Below are positions 17,481 through 25,524 of a stretch of DNA of 64,000 nucleotides, piece by piece. The DNA comes from JAIYDJ01 sp031400505 (lineage in GTDB: Bacteria > Pseudomonadota > Alphaproteobacteria > Rhodobacterales > Rhodobacteraceae). The notes under the pieces are model-generated. The model was given only the letters and a program-made list of their open reading frames with translations. It did not search any database and was not told where the DNA came from. The first letter of the stretch is position 1; every line of letters starts with the position of its first letter. The translations under genes and the position numbers were made by a program. The stretch is taken from positions 1 to 64,000 of the forward strand of contig JANNPZ010000043.1 in assembly GCA_031400505.1 (NCBI GenBank), read 5' to 3'.

Positions 17481-18254
17481 TCACGATCGGCGCATCAGGT
17501 AGATGTCCATGATCCAGCCGTGACTTGCGCGTGCTTCGGCCCGACAGGCGATGATCCGCGCCGAAACATCCGGCAGGGGCCCCGCAATGAGGATCTCTTC
17601 TGGCAAACCAAGGTAGGCTCCCCACCAGATCGTGATGCCCGTCTGGTCGATCTCGGTGAAAGCACCGCCACTGTCGAGCATGACGACAAGGGTGTTTGCG
17701 TCCTGTGGCCAGCCAAGGTTGCGCAGGTTCCGGGCCGTGGTAATCACGACTGGGGATGCAAGGTCGTTCAGCGGGATCGCATGGGCCGCACACAGCGCCT
17801 GAACCGCGGTGATCCCGGGAATAACCGTCAGGCGCAGCGGCAGATGCACGGCCACACGCGCCGCAATCCGCAGGGTGCTGTCATAAAGCGACGGGTCCCC
17901 CCAGACCAACAGGGCGATGCGCGAACCGCCACCATCTGACAGATGCTGCGCGATGCAGCTTTGCCAGACGGCGGCAATGGCGTCGTGCCAGTCATTGACC
18001 CGCGTCACATATTCGGGCGTTTCGGGGTCACGGATGGGCAGATCGAACATCTTTATCTGCGTTTGCGGATTGGTGATGCAGGTCTTGCAGATCGCGAGCC
18101 GCAGACCGGCGAGGTCTGCCTTGTCGCCCCCCTTGTGCGGTACAAGGATAAGATCGGCTGCGGCAATTGCTTTGGCCGCCTGCGCCGTCACATGGTCGGG
18201 ATTGCCAGTGCCGATCCCGATCAGAAAGAGTTCGATCGTCGGGGGCTGCGTCAC
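17481..18254 (-). CDS. cobF: Precorrin-6A synthase (deacetylating)
   Basis: A 257-residue SAM-dependent methyltransferase of the tetrapyrrole methylase family. CobF methylates C1 of precorrin-5 and removes the acetyl group extruded in ring contraction, giving precorrin-6A. The sequence has the GIGTGNPDHVT glycine loop near the N-terminus, VWGDPSLYDST, and IPGITAVQALCAAHAIPL. It starts with GTG at 18254, overlapping the TGA of cobA (GTGA), which indicates translational coupling. It is the last gene of the long minus-strand cobalamin operon. Confidence 0.9.
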   Translation of the reverse strand: MTQPPTIELFLIGIGTGNPDHVTAQAAKAIAAADLILVPHKGGDKADLAGLRLAICKTCITNPQTQIKMFDLPIRDPETPEYVTRVNDWHDAIAAVWQSCIAQHLSDGGGSRIALLVWGDPSLYDSTLRIAARVAVHLPLRLTVIPGITAVQALCAAHAIPLNDLASPVVITTARNLRNLGWPQDANTLVVMLDSGGAFTEIDQTGITIWWGAYLGLPEEILIAGPLPDVSARIIACRAEARASHGWIMDIYLMRRS

Positions 18255-18970
18255 GGTATCGCCAAGGGGCCGTAAAGGATCAGGGCAGGTTGATCGCCGG
18301 TATCAAGCGCAAGCTGGGATGCAAGGCCGGCGATCGTCGACCGGGTCAACGTCTGGTCGGCATGGCCGACCGATTGCGCCAGCATCGCCGGGGTGTCAGG
18401 GGCAAGGCCATGATCCATCAGCGCGCGCGCCAGTGCCGGAAAGGTTCGTTTTCCCATGAACACAACCGTGGTCGCCGCCCCATCCGCCAGTGCGGCCCAG
18501 TTCATCTCTTGTGGCAGGTCGCCCGTCACGTCTGCCCCGGTGATGAACTGCACCCGCCGCGCCGTCAGCCGACGGGTCAGCGGGATGCCCGCCGCCGCCG
18601 CCGCCGCACAGGCCGACGGCACACCCGGCACGATTTCAAACGCGATGCCGGCAGCGGTCAGCGCAGTGATCTCTTCCTCCAGTCGGCCGAACACCCCGGC
18701 GTCGCCGGATTTCAGCCGCACCACATGCGCGCCCGTCTGTGCATGTTCCACCAGCAACTGGCTGACATGATGCTGCTTGGGCGAGGCGCGCCCGGCCCGC
18801 TTGCCCACGGCCACAAGGTCTGTCTTTGCCCCGACAAGCGACAAGACCGGACCCGATGCCAGATCGTCAAACAGCACCACGTCCGCCTGCGCCAGCAACC
18901 GCGCCGCCTTGATCGTCAGCAGGTCCGGATCCCCCGGCCCGGCAGAGACAAACGAGACAAACCCGGTCAT
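18251..18970 (-). CDS. cobA: Uroporphyrinogen-III C-methyltransferase (SUMT)
   Basis: A 239-residue SAM uroporphyrinogen III methyltransferase that makes precorrin-2 through methylation at C2 and C7, the entry step of the corrin branch. Motifs include VSAGPGDPDLLT at the N-terminus, VVRLKSGDAGVFGR, and EIVPGVPSACAAAAAAGIPLT with the typical ITG segment (QFITGA). Length is normal for a stand-alone SUMT; there is no CysG dehydrogenase domain. ATG 18970 overlaps the cobB stop by ATGA, and its own stop overlaps the cobF start. Confidence 0.92.
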   Translation of the reverse strand: MTGFVSFVSAGPGDPDLLTIKAARLLAQADVVLFDDLASGPVLSLVGAKTDLVAVGKRAGRASPKQHHVSQLLVEHAQTGAHVVRLKSGDAGVFGRLEEEITALTAAGIAFEIVPGVPSACAAAAAAGIPLTRRLTARRVQFITGADVTGDLPQEMNWAALADGAATTVVFMGKRTFPALARALMDHGLAPDTPAMLAQSVGHADQTLTRSTIAGLASQLALDTGDQPALILYGPLAIP

Positions 18971-20319
18971 GACGCAGCCTGCCTGCCGGCGGGCGCGATC
19001 AGATGGAAAAAGCTGCCTGTCACGCAGCCGCCACCGGTCCGCCGCCATGACCCGGTTTCGGCAACCTCTGCCCCCGTGGCGTCTGTCACCGTTGCAAGGG
19101 CTGCGTCGGGTTGCGCCATAATGCTGGCATAGTGAAACTCGTGGCCCCGCAAAGTTGCGCCAGTGGCAAAGCCCGCGCAGGGCTGTTGCAACCGCGCAAT
19201 GCGGTAGCCCAGATGCATCCGCCGTTTGGCAAAGCTGGTTTCCAGCCCCAACAGCCCGGTCATGCGGTGCCGTGTGCCATCTGCTGCCACCAACCCGTCG
19301 CCCAGCGCCATGTAGCCCCCACATTCGCCGTGGACGGTCCGGGTTTCGGCAAAGGCCCGCAACCCGCTGCGAAAGCGGTCGCATCCGGCAAGCCTGCCTG
19401 CGTGCAGTTCCGGATAACCGCCGGGCAGCCAGCATGTGGTTGCGGTTGGGTCCGGCGCTTGGTCCGCCAACGGCGAGAAGGGCAGAATGGTCGCACCCTG
19501 CGCCCGCCAGTCCGCCAGCACATGTGGATAGACGAAGGAAAACGCGGCATCGCGCGCCAGGGCCACCCTTTCGCCGGGGGCCGGGATCGGGGGGGGTGCC
19601 TGGGAGATGTCGCGGGCTGGTGCGGTGCGTGCGGCTGCCAGGATGGCGGCCAAATCGCAATGCGCTGCCACAAATTCGGCGGCATCGGCCAGCACCTGCG
19701 TCAGCGCTGGCAACTCTTCGGCTTGCACAAGGCCCAGATGGCGTTCCGGAAGGGCGGTCTTTGGGTTGCGGGGCAGGGCACCCAGCACGTTCAGACCCGC
19801 CTGCGCCATGCCTGCGCGCACCAGCGCTTCGTGGCGGGCCGAGGCGACCTTGTTCAGGATCACCCCCGCCACAGCCAACCCCGGTCGGAACCGCGCCATC
19901 CCCAGCGCCACCGCCGCCGCCGTCTGTGCCTGCCCCGACACGTCAAGCACCACGACAACCGGCCAACCCATCAGTGCCGCGAGTTCCGCACTCGCCCCGG
20001 ACCCCGCCTCGCCGGGCAGGGCCACGCCATCAAACAAGCCCATCGAGCCTTCGGCAATGATCAGATCTGCCCCCAGCGCTGCCTGCGCCTGTTGCGCGAT
20101 CTGATCCGCCGTCATCGCCCAGGTATCAAGGTTCACCGAAACCTGCCCCGCTGCCGCCGTATGAAACGCGGGGTCGATATAGTCCGGCCCGCTTTTGAAC
20201 GGCTGCACCCGCATCCCCTGCGCCCGAAATGCGCCAAGCAACCCCAGCGTGACCGTGGTTTTGCCGGTACCGGATGCCGGTGCCGAGATCAGCAATCCAA
20301 GGGGCATCGTGCGCATCAT
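18967..20319 (-). CDS. cobB: Hydrogenobyrinic acid a,c-diamide synthase
   Basis: A 450-residue ATP- and glutamine-dependent amidase that amidates the a and c side chains of hydrogenobyrinic acid. The N-terminal P-loop (SAPASGTGKTT) and FDGVALPG/GSMGLFDG segments belong to the DTB-synthetase-like domain; the C-terminal half is a class I glutamine amidotransferase with HGECGGYMALGDG, whose Cys is the nucleophile. The start is ATG 20319 or 20316, both overlapping the cobM stop. Length is typical of CobB. It precedes cobA with an ATGA overlap in the same operon. Confidence 0.9.
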   Translation of the reverse strand: MMRTMPLGLLISAPASGTGKTTVTLGLLGAFRAQGMRVQPFKSGPDYIDPAFHTAAAGQVSVNLDTWAMTADQIAQQAQAALGADLIIAEGSMGLFDGVALPGEAGSGASAELAALMGWPVVVVLDVSGQAQTAAAVALGMARFRPGLAVAGVILNKVASARHEALVRAGMAQAGLNVLGALPRNPKTALPERHLGLVQAEELPALTQVLADAAEFVAAHCDLAAILAAARTAPARDISQAPPPIPAPGERVALARDAAFSFVYPHVLADWRAQGATILPFSPLADQAPDPTATTCWLPGGYPELHAGRLAGCDRFRSGLRAFAETRTVHGECGGYMALGDGLVAADGTRHRMTGLLGLETSFAKRRMHLGYRIARLQQPCAGFATGATLRGHEFHYASIMAQPDAALATVTDATGAEVAETGSWRRTGGGCVTGSFFHLIAPAGRQAAS

Positions 20320-21089
20320 TCGGGAAACCGCGGATCGGTGCCGACAGGCCGGTATCGGCGGTCATAATCCCCGGCATAAAGGCGGCTTTCGTCAAACCCG
20401 GTCGCCGCCAGTGCCCGACCCACAAGGATCAACGCCGTCCGCTCGCCCACCCCGATCGCAGGGTCCAGCGTGGCCAGCGTCGCGCGCAGGATCCGCTGAT
20501 CCGGCCAGGATGCGCGAAACACCACTGCCACAGGGCAATCCGCGCCATATTGCGGGATCAGCCGGGCCGTCACTTCGTCCAGCAGATGCACCGACAGATG
20601 GATGGCCAGTGTCGCGCCGGTGGCTGCGAAATTCTCAAGGCTTTCGGCATCCGGCATGGCTGATGCCCGGCCCGACGTGCGTGTCAGGACCAGCGATTGC
20701 GCCACCCCCGGCAAGGTCAACTCTGCCTCCAGCGCGGCGGCGGCGGCGGCAAAGGCCGGCACGCCCGGCGTGACGTCAAACGGAATATCCAGCGCGCGCA
20801 GGCGGCGCAGCTGTTCACCCATCGCAGACCAGATCGACAGATCCCCCGAATGCAGCCGCGCCACATCCTGCCCCTGCGCATGGGCCGCGGCGATTTCCGC
20901 GATGATCTGATCCAGGTCAAGGGATGCGGTGTTCACGATCCGCGCCCCCGGCGGGCAATGCGCCAAAAGTGCATCCGGCACCAGTGACCCCGCATAAAGG
21001 CACACCGGGCAAGCCGCGATCAGGTCGCGCCCGCGCAGGGTGATCAGGTCGGCCGCACCGGGGCCCGCACCAATGAAATGCACGGTCAT
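20316..21089 (-). CDS. cobM: Precorrin-4 C11-methyltransferase
   Basis: A 257-residue tetrapyrrole methylase converting precorrin-4 to precorrin-5. Diagnostic segments are VHFIGAGPGAADLITLRG at the N-terminus, CLYAGSLVPDALL, ARLHSGDLSIWSAMGEQ and FDVTPGVPAFAAAAAAL, all typical of CobM/CbiF. The start at 21089 is taken because it overlaps the cobE stop (ATGA) and places the conserved glycine loop near the N-terminus. An in-frame start 33 bases upstream would overlap cobE further. Confidence 0.92.
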   Translation of the reverse strand: MTVHFIGAGPGAADLITLRGRDLIAACPVCLYAGSLVPDALLAHCPPGARIVNTASLDLDQIIAEIAAAHAQGQDVARLHSGDLSIWSAMGEQLRRLRALDIPFDVTPGVPAFAAAAAALEAELTLPGVAQSLVLTRTSGRASAMPDAESLENFAATGATLAIHLSVHLLDEVTARLIPQYGADCPVAVVFRASWPDQRILRATLATLDPAIGVGERTALILVGRALAATGFDESRLYAGDYDRRYRPVGTDPRFPE

Positions 21090-21454
21090 GGGCAGGCTCC
21101 GCTGCTGATCGCCATCGCGCAAGTTGCCATGCCGTCCGGCGACGTCATCCGCCTGACAAGCAGTGCGGCACCGGGGCCGGCACCGGCCAAAGCGGCGGCC
21201 TCGGCCACCGATCCGGTGCCAAAAAGCGCTTCCACGCGCGATGACCGGGTTGGGGTCGCGATCCCGGCCACCGGCACTGCCAACAAAACCAGCCTGCGCT
21301 CGGCCGCCAGATCGTTCAGCGCTGCGGACCCGGCCTTGTCCGTCGCCGTTGCCAAAGCCAAGGCGGAACCGCCCGCCTGTTCCACCAGACCCAACGCATC
21401 ACGCAGCGCACCAATCGGCGCGCCGTCCCGAAATCCAAATCCAGCGACCCTCAT
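21086..21454 (-). CDS. cobE: CobE / CbiG C-terminal-like protein
   Basis: A 122-residue protein matching CobE, equivalent to the C-terminal domain of CbiG. It begins MRVAGFGFRDGAPIGALRDAL and carries VPVAGIATPTRS, the block expected for this family, where the consensus runs LAT-D-K and S--V-E-ALG--SVAEAAAL. CobE's exact role in the aerobic pathway is not settled. Start ATG 21454 overlaps the cobL stop by ATGA and the stop overlaps the cobM start, so it is embedded in a tightly coupled chain. The short length is normal for CobE. Confidence 0.85.
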   Translation of the reverse strand: MRVAGFGFRDGAPIGALRDALGLVEQAGGSALALATATDKAGSAALNDLAAERRLVLLAVPVAGIATPTRSSRVEALFGTGSVAEAAALAGAGPGAALLVRRMTSPDGMATCAMAISSGACP

Positions 21455-22629
21455 GCCGTTACACTCCATTGCACAATCGGGCGTGCCGCCTGCCAGCCCC
21501 GAAACTGTCCCAAAGGCGCTGCTTCGGCCAGATCTATCCGCAGCAAACTGCCGCCGTGGCGGGTGTGCCGGGCGGCCAGCACGGCTTCGCCTTCCAGTGT
21601 CACGGCGTTGGCAACACAGCGCGTTCCAAGCGCAAGCCGGCACCAAAGCGCATCGTGCAGCGCTGCATCGCCGCCACCGCCAATGAACACCGCATCCGGT
21701 TCAGGCAGATCGGCCAGAGCCGCCGGCGCCTGACCCTGCAGGACCGCCAGCCGATGCGCCAGCCCAAAGGCATCGGCGTTGCGGCGGATATTGGCGCAGC
21801 GATCCGTCCGCTGCTCGATGGCAACGGCGCGGCCTCCGGCCAGACACCATTCGACCGCGACAGACCCCGATCCCGCCCCGATATCCCACAACATCTGCCC
21901 CGGTCTGGGGGCAAGCGCCGACAGCGTCAGCGCCCGTACCGTGCGTTTGGTGATCTGGCCGTCATGGGCGAAGGCATCGTCGGGCAAGCCATTGGCGCGC
22001 GGCAGCCCCGCATCGCGCGGCAGATCGCAGCCGTCCAGCGCCACTGCAACCGGGGTTCCAATGTCGGGCCAATCAGGCCCGTGGCGCACGCGTTCGTCTG
22101 GGCCGCCCATCGCTTCGCACAGGGTCATCCGGACTTTGGAAAATCCGTTCTCCGTCAGCCAATCTGCCAACTGCGCCACTGCAACCGCGTCGCGCACAGT
22201 GCAGATGACGCGCACGCCACGGGCCAATACCGGGCGCAGGCGGGAAAACGGCGCTGCATGCAGACCAAGGCAAAACGTGTCTTCCAGCCGCCATCCCAGC
22301 CGGGCTGCCACCCGCGAAAACGCGCCGGCCACAGGGTAGGCTGTCCATTCGTGCGGGGCCAGATGCGCTGCAACCGATCCGCCCGCGCCAAACCAGAACG
22401 GATCACCCGACACAAGCATCGCCACGCGGCCCCCGCGCTGCGCCAGCAGCGGTGCAAGGTCAAACGGCACCGGCCAGCAGTGCCCCCGGGACCCGACCTG
22501 CGCCAGCTCCAGATGGCGGGGTGCGCCAAACACGATCTCGGCCCCGGTCAGCGCATCACGGCTTGCAACCGACAGGCCTGCCAGTCCATCACTGCCCAGA
22601 CCGATGATCGACAACCAGGGATCAGACAT
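21451..22629 (-). CDS. cobL: Bifunctional precorrin-6B C5,15-methyltransferase / decarboxylase
   Basis: A 392-residue two-domain enzyme. The N-terminal ~200 residues are CbiE-like (IIGLGSDGLAGLS, VFGAPRHLE, LVSGDPFWFGAGGS); the C-terminal half is CbiT-like with the SAM loop LWDIGAGSGSVAVEW and IEQRTDRCANIRRNA. It methylates C5 and C15 and decarboxylates the C12 acetate, giving precorrin-8X. The start at 22629 has AAGGA 8 bases upstream, lying inside the opposite-strand cobK gene; the two ATGs overlap in the palindrome CATG. Expression from the minus-strand operon must therefore read through cobK in antisense. Confidence 0.92.
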   Translation of the reverse strand: MSDPWLSIIGLGSDGLAGLSVASRDALTGAEIVFGAPRHLELAQVGSRGHCWPVPFDLAPLLAQRGGRVAMLVSGDPFWFGAGGSVAAHLAPHEWTAYPVAGAFSRVAARLGWRLEDTFCLGLHAAPFSRLRPVLARGVRVICTVRDAVAVAQLADWLTENGFSKVRMTLCEAMGGPDERVRHGPDWPDIGTPVAVALDGCDLPRDAGLPRANGLPDDAFAHDGQITKRTVRALTLSALAPRPGQMLWDIGAGSGSVAVEWCLAGGRAVAIEQRTDRCANIRRNADAFGLAHRLAVLQGQAPAALADLPEPDAVFIGGGGDAALHDALWCRLALGTRCVANAVTLEGEAVLAARHTRHGGSLLRIDLAEAAPLGQFRGWQAARPIVQWSVTA

Positions 22630-23380
22630 GACGCATGTCCTTGTGCTGGGGGGTACCACCGAGGCGGGCCAATTGGCCCGCGCGCTGGCAGATGCGAGCA
22701 TCGACGCGATCTATTCCTATGCCGGGCGCACGGCGGCCCCACTGGATCAGCCGGTCCCGGTCAGGACCGGCGGTTTTGGGGGTATGGCCGGGTTGGCGCA
22801 GTTTCTGAAAGATCACCACATCACGCATGTGGTGGATGCAACACATCCCTTCGCAGCCCAGATCAGCCGGAACGCACTTGCCGTCTGCGCGCAGTCCGAC
22901 GTGCCGCTTGCGGCATTCGAACGCGCCGCCTGGCAAGCGGGCACTGGCGACAACTGGACCCTGGTGCCGGATATCGCAACGGCGTTGGCCGCCTTGCCCG
23001 ACCTGCCCGCGCGGGTGTTTCTGGCCATCGGCAAGCAGACGCTGGCGGCATTCGCGGCCAGTCCGCAGCACCACTATGTGCTGCGCCTTGTGGATGCACC
23101 GGCGGGCCCGCTGCCGTTGCCAAAGGCAACCGCCGTTATCGCGCGCGGACCGTTTGAAGTGCCGGGCGACCTTGAGCTGCTGCGCACGCACGAGATCACC
23201 CATATCGTCGCCAAGAACGCAGGCGGGGCAGGGGCCGAGGCCAAGCTGATCGCAGCCCGCATGCTGTGCCTTCCGGTGATCCTGATCGATCGGCCCGAAC
23301 TGCCGCCCCGCCGCGTACTGGGGTCGGTGGCCGAGGTGCTGAGCTGGCTGGGTCACGCGGGCACCGACCGTGGCGTGTAG
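22628..23380 (+). CDS. cobK: Precorrin-6A reductase
   Basis: A 250-residue NADPH-dependent reductase giving precorrin-6B. It opens with THVLVLGGTTEAGQLARAL, the CobK/CbiJ dinucleotide-binding start, and has VVDATHPFAAQISRNA, ERAAWQ and ITHIVAKNAGG(A)GAEAKL, all family hallmarks. The ATG at 22628 has AGGGA 7 bases upstream. It is the only cobalamin gene on the plus strand in this part of the locus: its start overlaps the cobL start and its last 28 bases overlap the 3' end of cobJ. It therefore splits the minus-strand series and needs its own promoter inside or beyond cobL. Confidence 0.92.
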   Translation: MTHVLVLGGTTEAGQLARALADASIDAIYSYAGRTAAPLDQPVPVRTGGFGGMAGLAQFLKDHHITHVVDATHPFAAQISRNALAVCAQSDVPLAAFERAAWQAGTGDNWTLVPDIATALAALPDLPARVFLAIGKQTLAAFAASPQHHYVLRLVDAPAGPLPLPKATAVIARGPFEVPGDLELLRTHEITHIVAKNAGGAGAEAKLIAARMLCLPVILIDRPELPPRRVLGSVAEVLSWLGHAGTDRGV

Positions 23381-24120
23381 ATCCAGCGCCCGACCCGACG
23401 GGTTGCTGCGTTTCCAACGATGACGACGGTACGCATGCAGGCCATTTCGGGATGTGCTTCTGCCAGGGTTACGGATGTCAGCGTTTCATCGGGCGTCGAG
23501 ACGGCGCGGGCAAACAGGATCAGGCGGGTGGGTTCGCATTCCGCACGCAGCACCTCCAGAATTCGGGCGAACTGGTAGGGGCGCGATTTTGACCGCGGGT
23601 TGTAGAACGCCATCGCAAACCCGCCAAGCGCCGCGTGGCGCACCCGGCGTTCGACCTCGGACAGCGGCTTGAGGTTGTCGCTGAGGTTGATCGCGCAGAA
23701 ATCATGGCCCAAGGGCGCACCCGCCCGCGCCGCCGCCGCTAGCATCGCCGTGATGCCGGGCAGGATGCGGATGTCCGCCGTATCAGGGTTACCGCGCGCC
23801 TCCAGCGCCTCGAACAGCGCCGAGGCCATGGCAAACACGCCCGGATCGCCCGACGAGACGATGACAACCCGCCGCCCCGCCGCCGCGAGGTCAAGTGCCA
23901 GATGCGCCCGGTCCAGTTCCACGCGGTTGTCCGACGCGTGCAACACAAGGCCAGCGCGCGGCGCAACCCGCGCCACATAGGGGATGTAGCCCACGACATC
24001 GGTCGCCTCGGCCAGCGCAAGGGTGACCTCGGGCGTCACTTGCGCGCTGGCCCCCGGCCCAAGGCCAGCCACGGTGACCCAACCTGTCAACGCAGGCACG
24101 GTCATTCCCTGATCGGTCAT
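23353..24120 (-). CDS. cobJ: Precorrin-3B C17-methyltransferase
   Basis: A 255-residue tetrapyrrole methylase that catalyses the ring-contracting C17 methylation of precorrin-3B to precorrin-4. Motifs: TVAGLGPGASAQVTPEV, DVVGYIPYV, VIVSSGDPGVFAMASALFEA, ILPGITAMLAAAARAGAPLGHDFCAINLSD split over the central part, and MAFYNPRSKSR, which is specific for CobJ/CbiH. Start ATG 24120 overlaps the cobI stop. Its 3' end overlaps convergent cobK by 28 bp. Length is typical of a single-domain CobJ. Confidence 0.93.
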   Translation of the reverse strand: MTDQGMTVPALTGWVTVAGLGPGASAQVTPEVTLALAEATDVVGYIPYVARVAPRAGLVLHASDNRVELDRAHLALDLAAAGRRVVIVSSGDPGVFAMASALFEALEARGNPDTADIRILPGITAMLAAAARAGAPLGHDFCAINLSDNLKPLSEVERRVRHAALGGFAMAFYNPRSKSRPYQFARILEVLRAECEPTRLILFARAVSTPDETLTSVTLAEAHPEMACMRTVVIVGNAATRRVGRWIYTPRSVPA

Positions 24121-24863
24121 TCCTCGCCCCCTGCCACCGGGCGACGGCCCCGGCCATGGACCAGCACGATGGCGAAATACGGGCAATCGGCGGCCTCAAC
24201 CTCTGCCAGTCGCGCGATGCGCTGGCCCGGCATTGTACCGCGTTCCACCAGCCAGGCGTCGTCAAGCCGCCCCGCCTGTGCCAGCGCGCGGCGCACCCGT
24301 GGCAGGTTGCGCCCGGTTTTCATGATCACCAGCGCATCGGCCCCCTGCATGTGGCGGACAAGGTCCGCATCCGGCAAGGTGCCCATCAGCACGCACAGCA
24401 CATCGTCGCCCCAGGTTATCGGCACGCCGCTGACGTTCCAGCAGCCGACCATGCCCGGGATGCCGGGGATCACCTCGACCGGCACCAGATCCTTGAGCCG
24501 GACATAGAGGTGCATGAACGACCCGTAAAGAAACGGATCACCTTCGCACAGCACCACCACATCGGTGCCCTCTGCCGCCAGGTCCTGCAACCGCGCGGCC
24601 CAGTCGTCATAAAACGTGGCCAGCAGGTGGATGTATTCGGGGCTGTCGAACGGCAACTCGGTGGTGACGGGGTATTCCATCGCCAGTTCCTGCACATCCC
24701 CCCGCAGCATGCCCTCGACCATCCTGCGCGCCTGACCCTGCCGTCCGGCCTTGCGGAAATAGGCGACATGGCTTGCCGCGCGGATCACCCGGTCAGATCG
24801 CACCGACAGCAGGTCGGGGTCGCCGGGGCCAAGCCCGGCACAGATGATGCGGCCCCCCATCAT
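24117..24863 (-). CDS. cobI: Precorrin-2 C20-methyltransferase
   Basis: A 248-residue tetrapyrrole methylase converting precorrin-2 to precorrin-3A. Visible motifs: IICAGLGPGDPDLLSVRSDRVI, VVLCEGDPFLYGSFMHLY, VIPGIPGMVGCWNVSGVPIT and MKTGRNLPRVR, which match CobI. It starts 31 bp after cobH and its stop overlaps the cobJ start by ATGA. The C-terminal ~15 residues are Arg/Gly-rich and probably disordered. Confidence 0.93.
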   Translation of the reverse strand: MMGGRIICAGLGPGDPDLLSVRSDRVIRAASHVAYFRKAGRQGQARRMVEGMLRGDVQELAMEYPVTTELPFDSPEYIHLLATFYDDWAARLQDLAAEGTDVVVLCEGDPFLYGSFMHLYVRLKDLVPVEVIPGIPGMVGCWNVSGVPITWGDDVLCVLMGTLPDADLVRHMQGADALVIMKTGRNLPRVRRALAQAGRLDDAWLVERGTMPGQRIARLAEVEAADCPYFAIVLVHGRGRRPVAGGEE

Positions 24864-24894
24864 TCGCCTGTCCCCGTCATTTGCGCGCCCATCC

Positions 24895-25524
24895 TCATTC
24901 GCGCCGGCTTGCCAGCGCGTTGACGGCGGCCACCGTGATCGCTGATCCGCCCAACCGACCTTCGACGATCAGTGATGGCGCGGGCGGTGCGGCCATCAGC
25001 GCGGCCTTGGATTCCGCCGCCCCCACAAACCCCACCGGGCAGCCGATGATTGCCGCAGGGCGCGGGCAGTCAGGATCGTTCAACAGGTTGAGCAGGTGAA
25101 ACAAGGCCGTCGGCGCATTGCCGATCGCGACCACTGCGCCCGCCAGATGTGGCCGCCACAGCTCGACCGCCGCCGCTGACCTGGTGGTGCCGAGACGCGT
25201 GGCCATCGGGGCCACATCCGGGTCTTGCAATGTGCAGATCACCGCATTCTGGGCAGGCAACCGGGCGCGGGTGATACCTTCGCTGACCATGCGCACATCG
25301 CACAGAATGGGCGCGCCAGCCTCCAGCGCTGTGCGGGCCGCAATCGCCATGCCTGGGGAAAAGCGGACAAACCGTTCAAGCCCGACCATGCCTGCGGCGT
25401 GGATCATCCGGACCGCCACCACTTCTTCTTCGGGTGTAAAGCAGGCAAGATCAGCCTCGGCGCGGATGATGGCGAAGGATTGCAGATAAATCGCCGCCCC
25501 GTCCGTCTCATAGCGATGCATCAT
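24895..25524 (-). CDS. cobH: Precorrin-8X methylmutase
   Basis: A 209-residue enzyme that migrates the C11 methyl to C12, giving hydrogenobyrinic acid. Motifs include SFAIIRAEADL, VAVRMIHAAGMV with the catalytic His, PILCDVRMVSEGITRARLP, and the C-terminal IIGCPVGFVGAAESKAAL. Its start (ATG 25524) overlaps the cobG stop by ATGA. It has the normal length for the family. Confidence 0.94.
   Translation of the reverse strand: MMHRYETDGAAIYLQSFAIIRAEADLACFTPEEEVVAVRMIHAAGMVGLERFVRFSPGMAIAARTALEAGAPILCDVRMVSEGITRARLPAQNAVICTLQDPDVAPMATRLGTTRSAAAVELWRPHLAGAVVAIGNAPTALFHLLNLLNDPDCPRPAAIIGCPVGFVGAAESKAALMAAPPAPSLIVEGRLGGSAITVAAVNALASRRE

Noticed and set aside
21163..23157. Long plus-strand frame opposite cobE and cobL
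   Set aside because: It is an antisense shadow with very high Arg/Pro/Gln content and no motifs; cobK uses a different frame.
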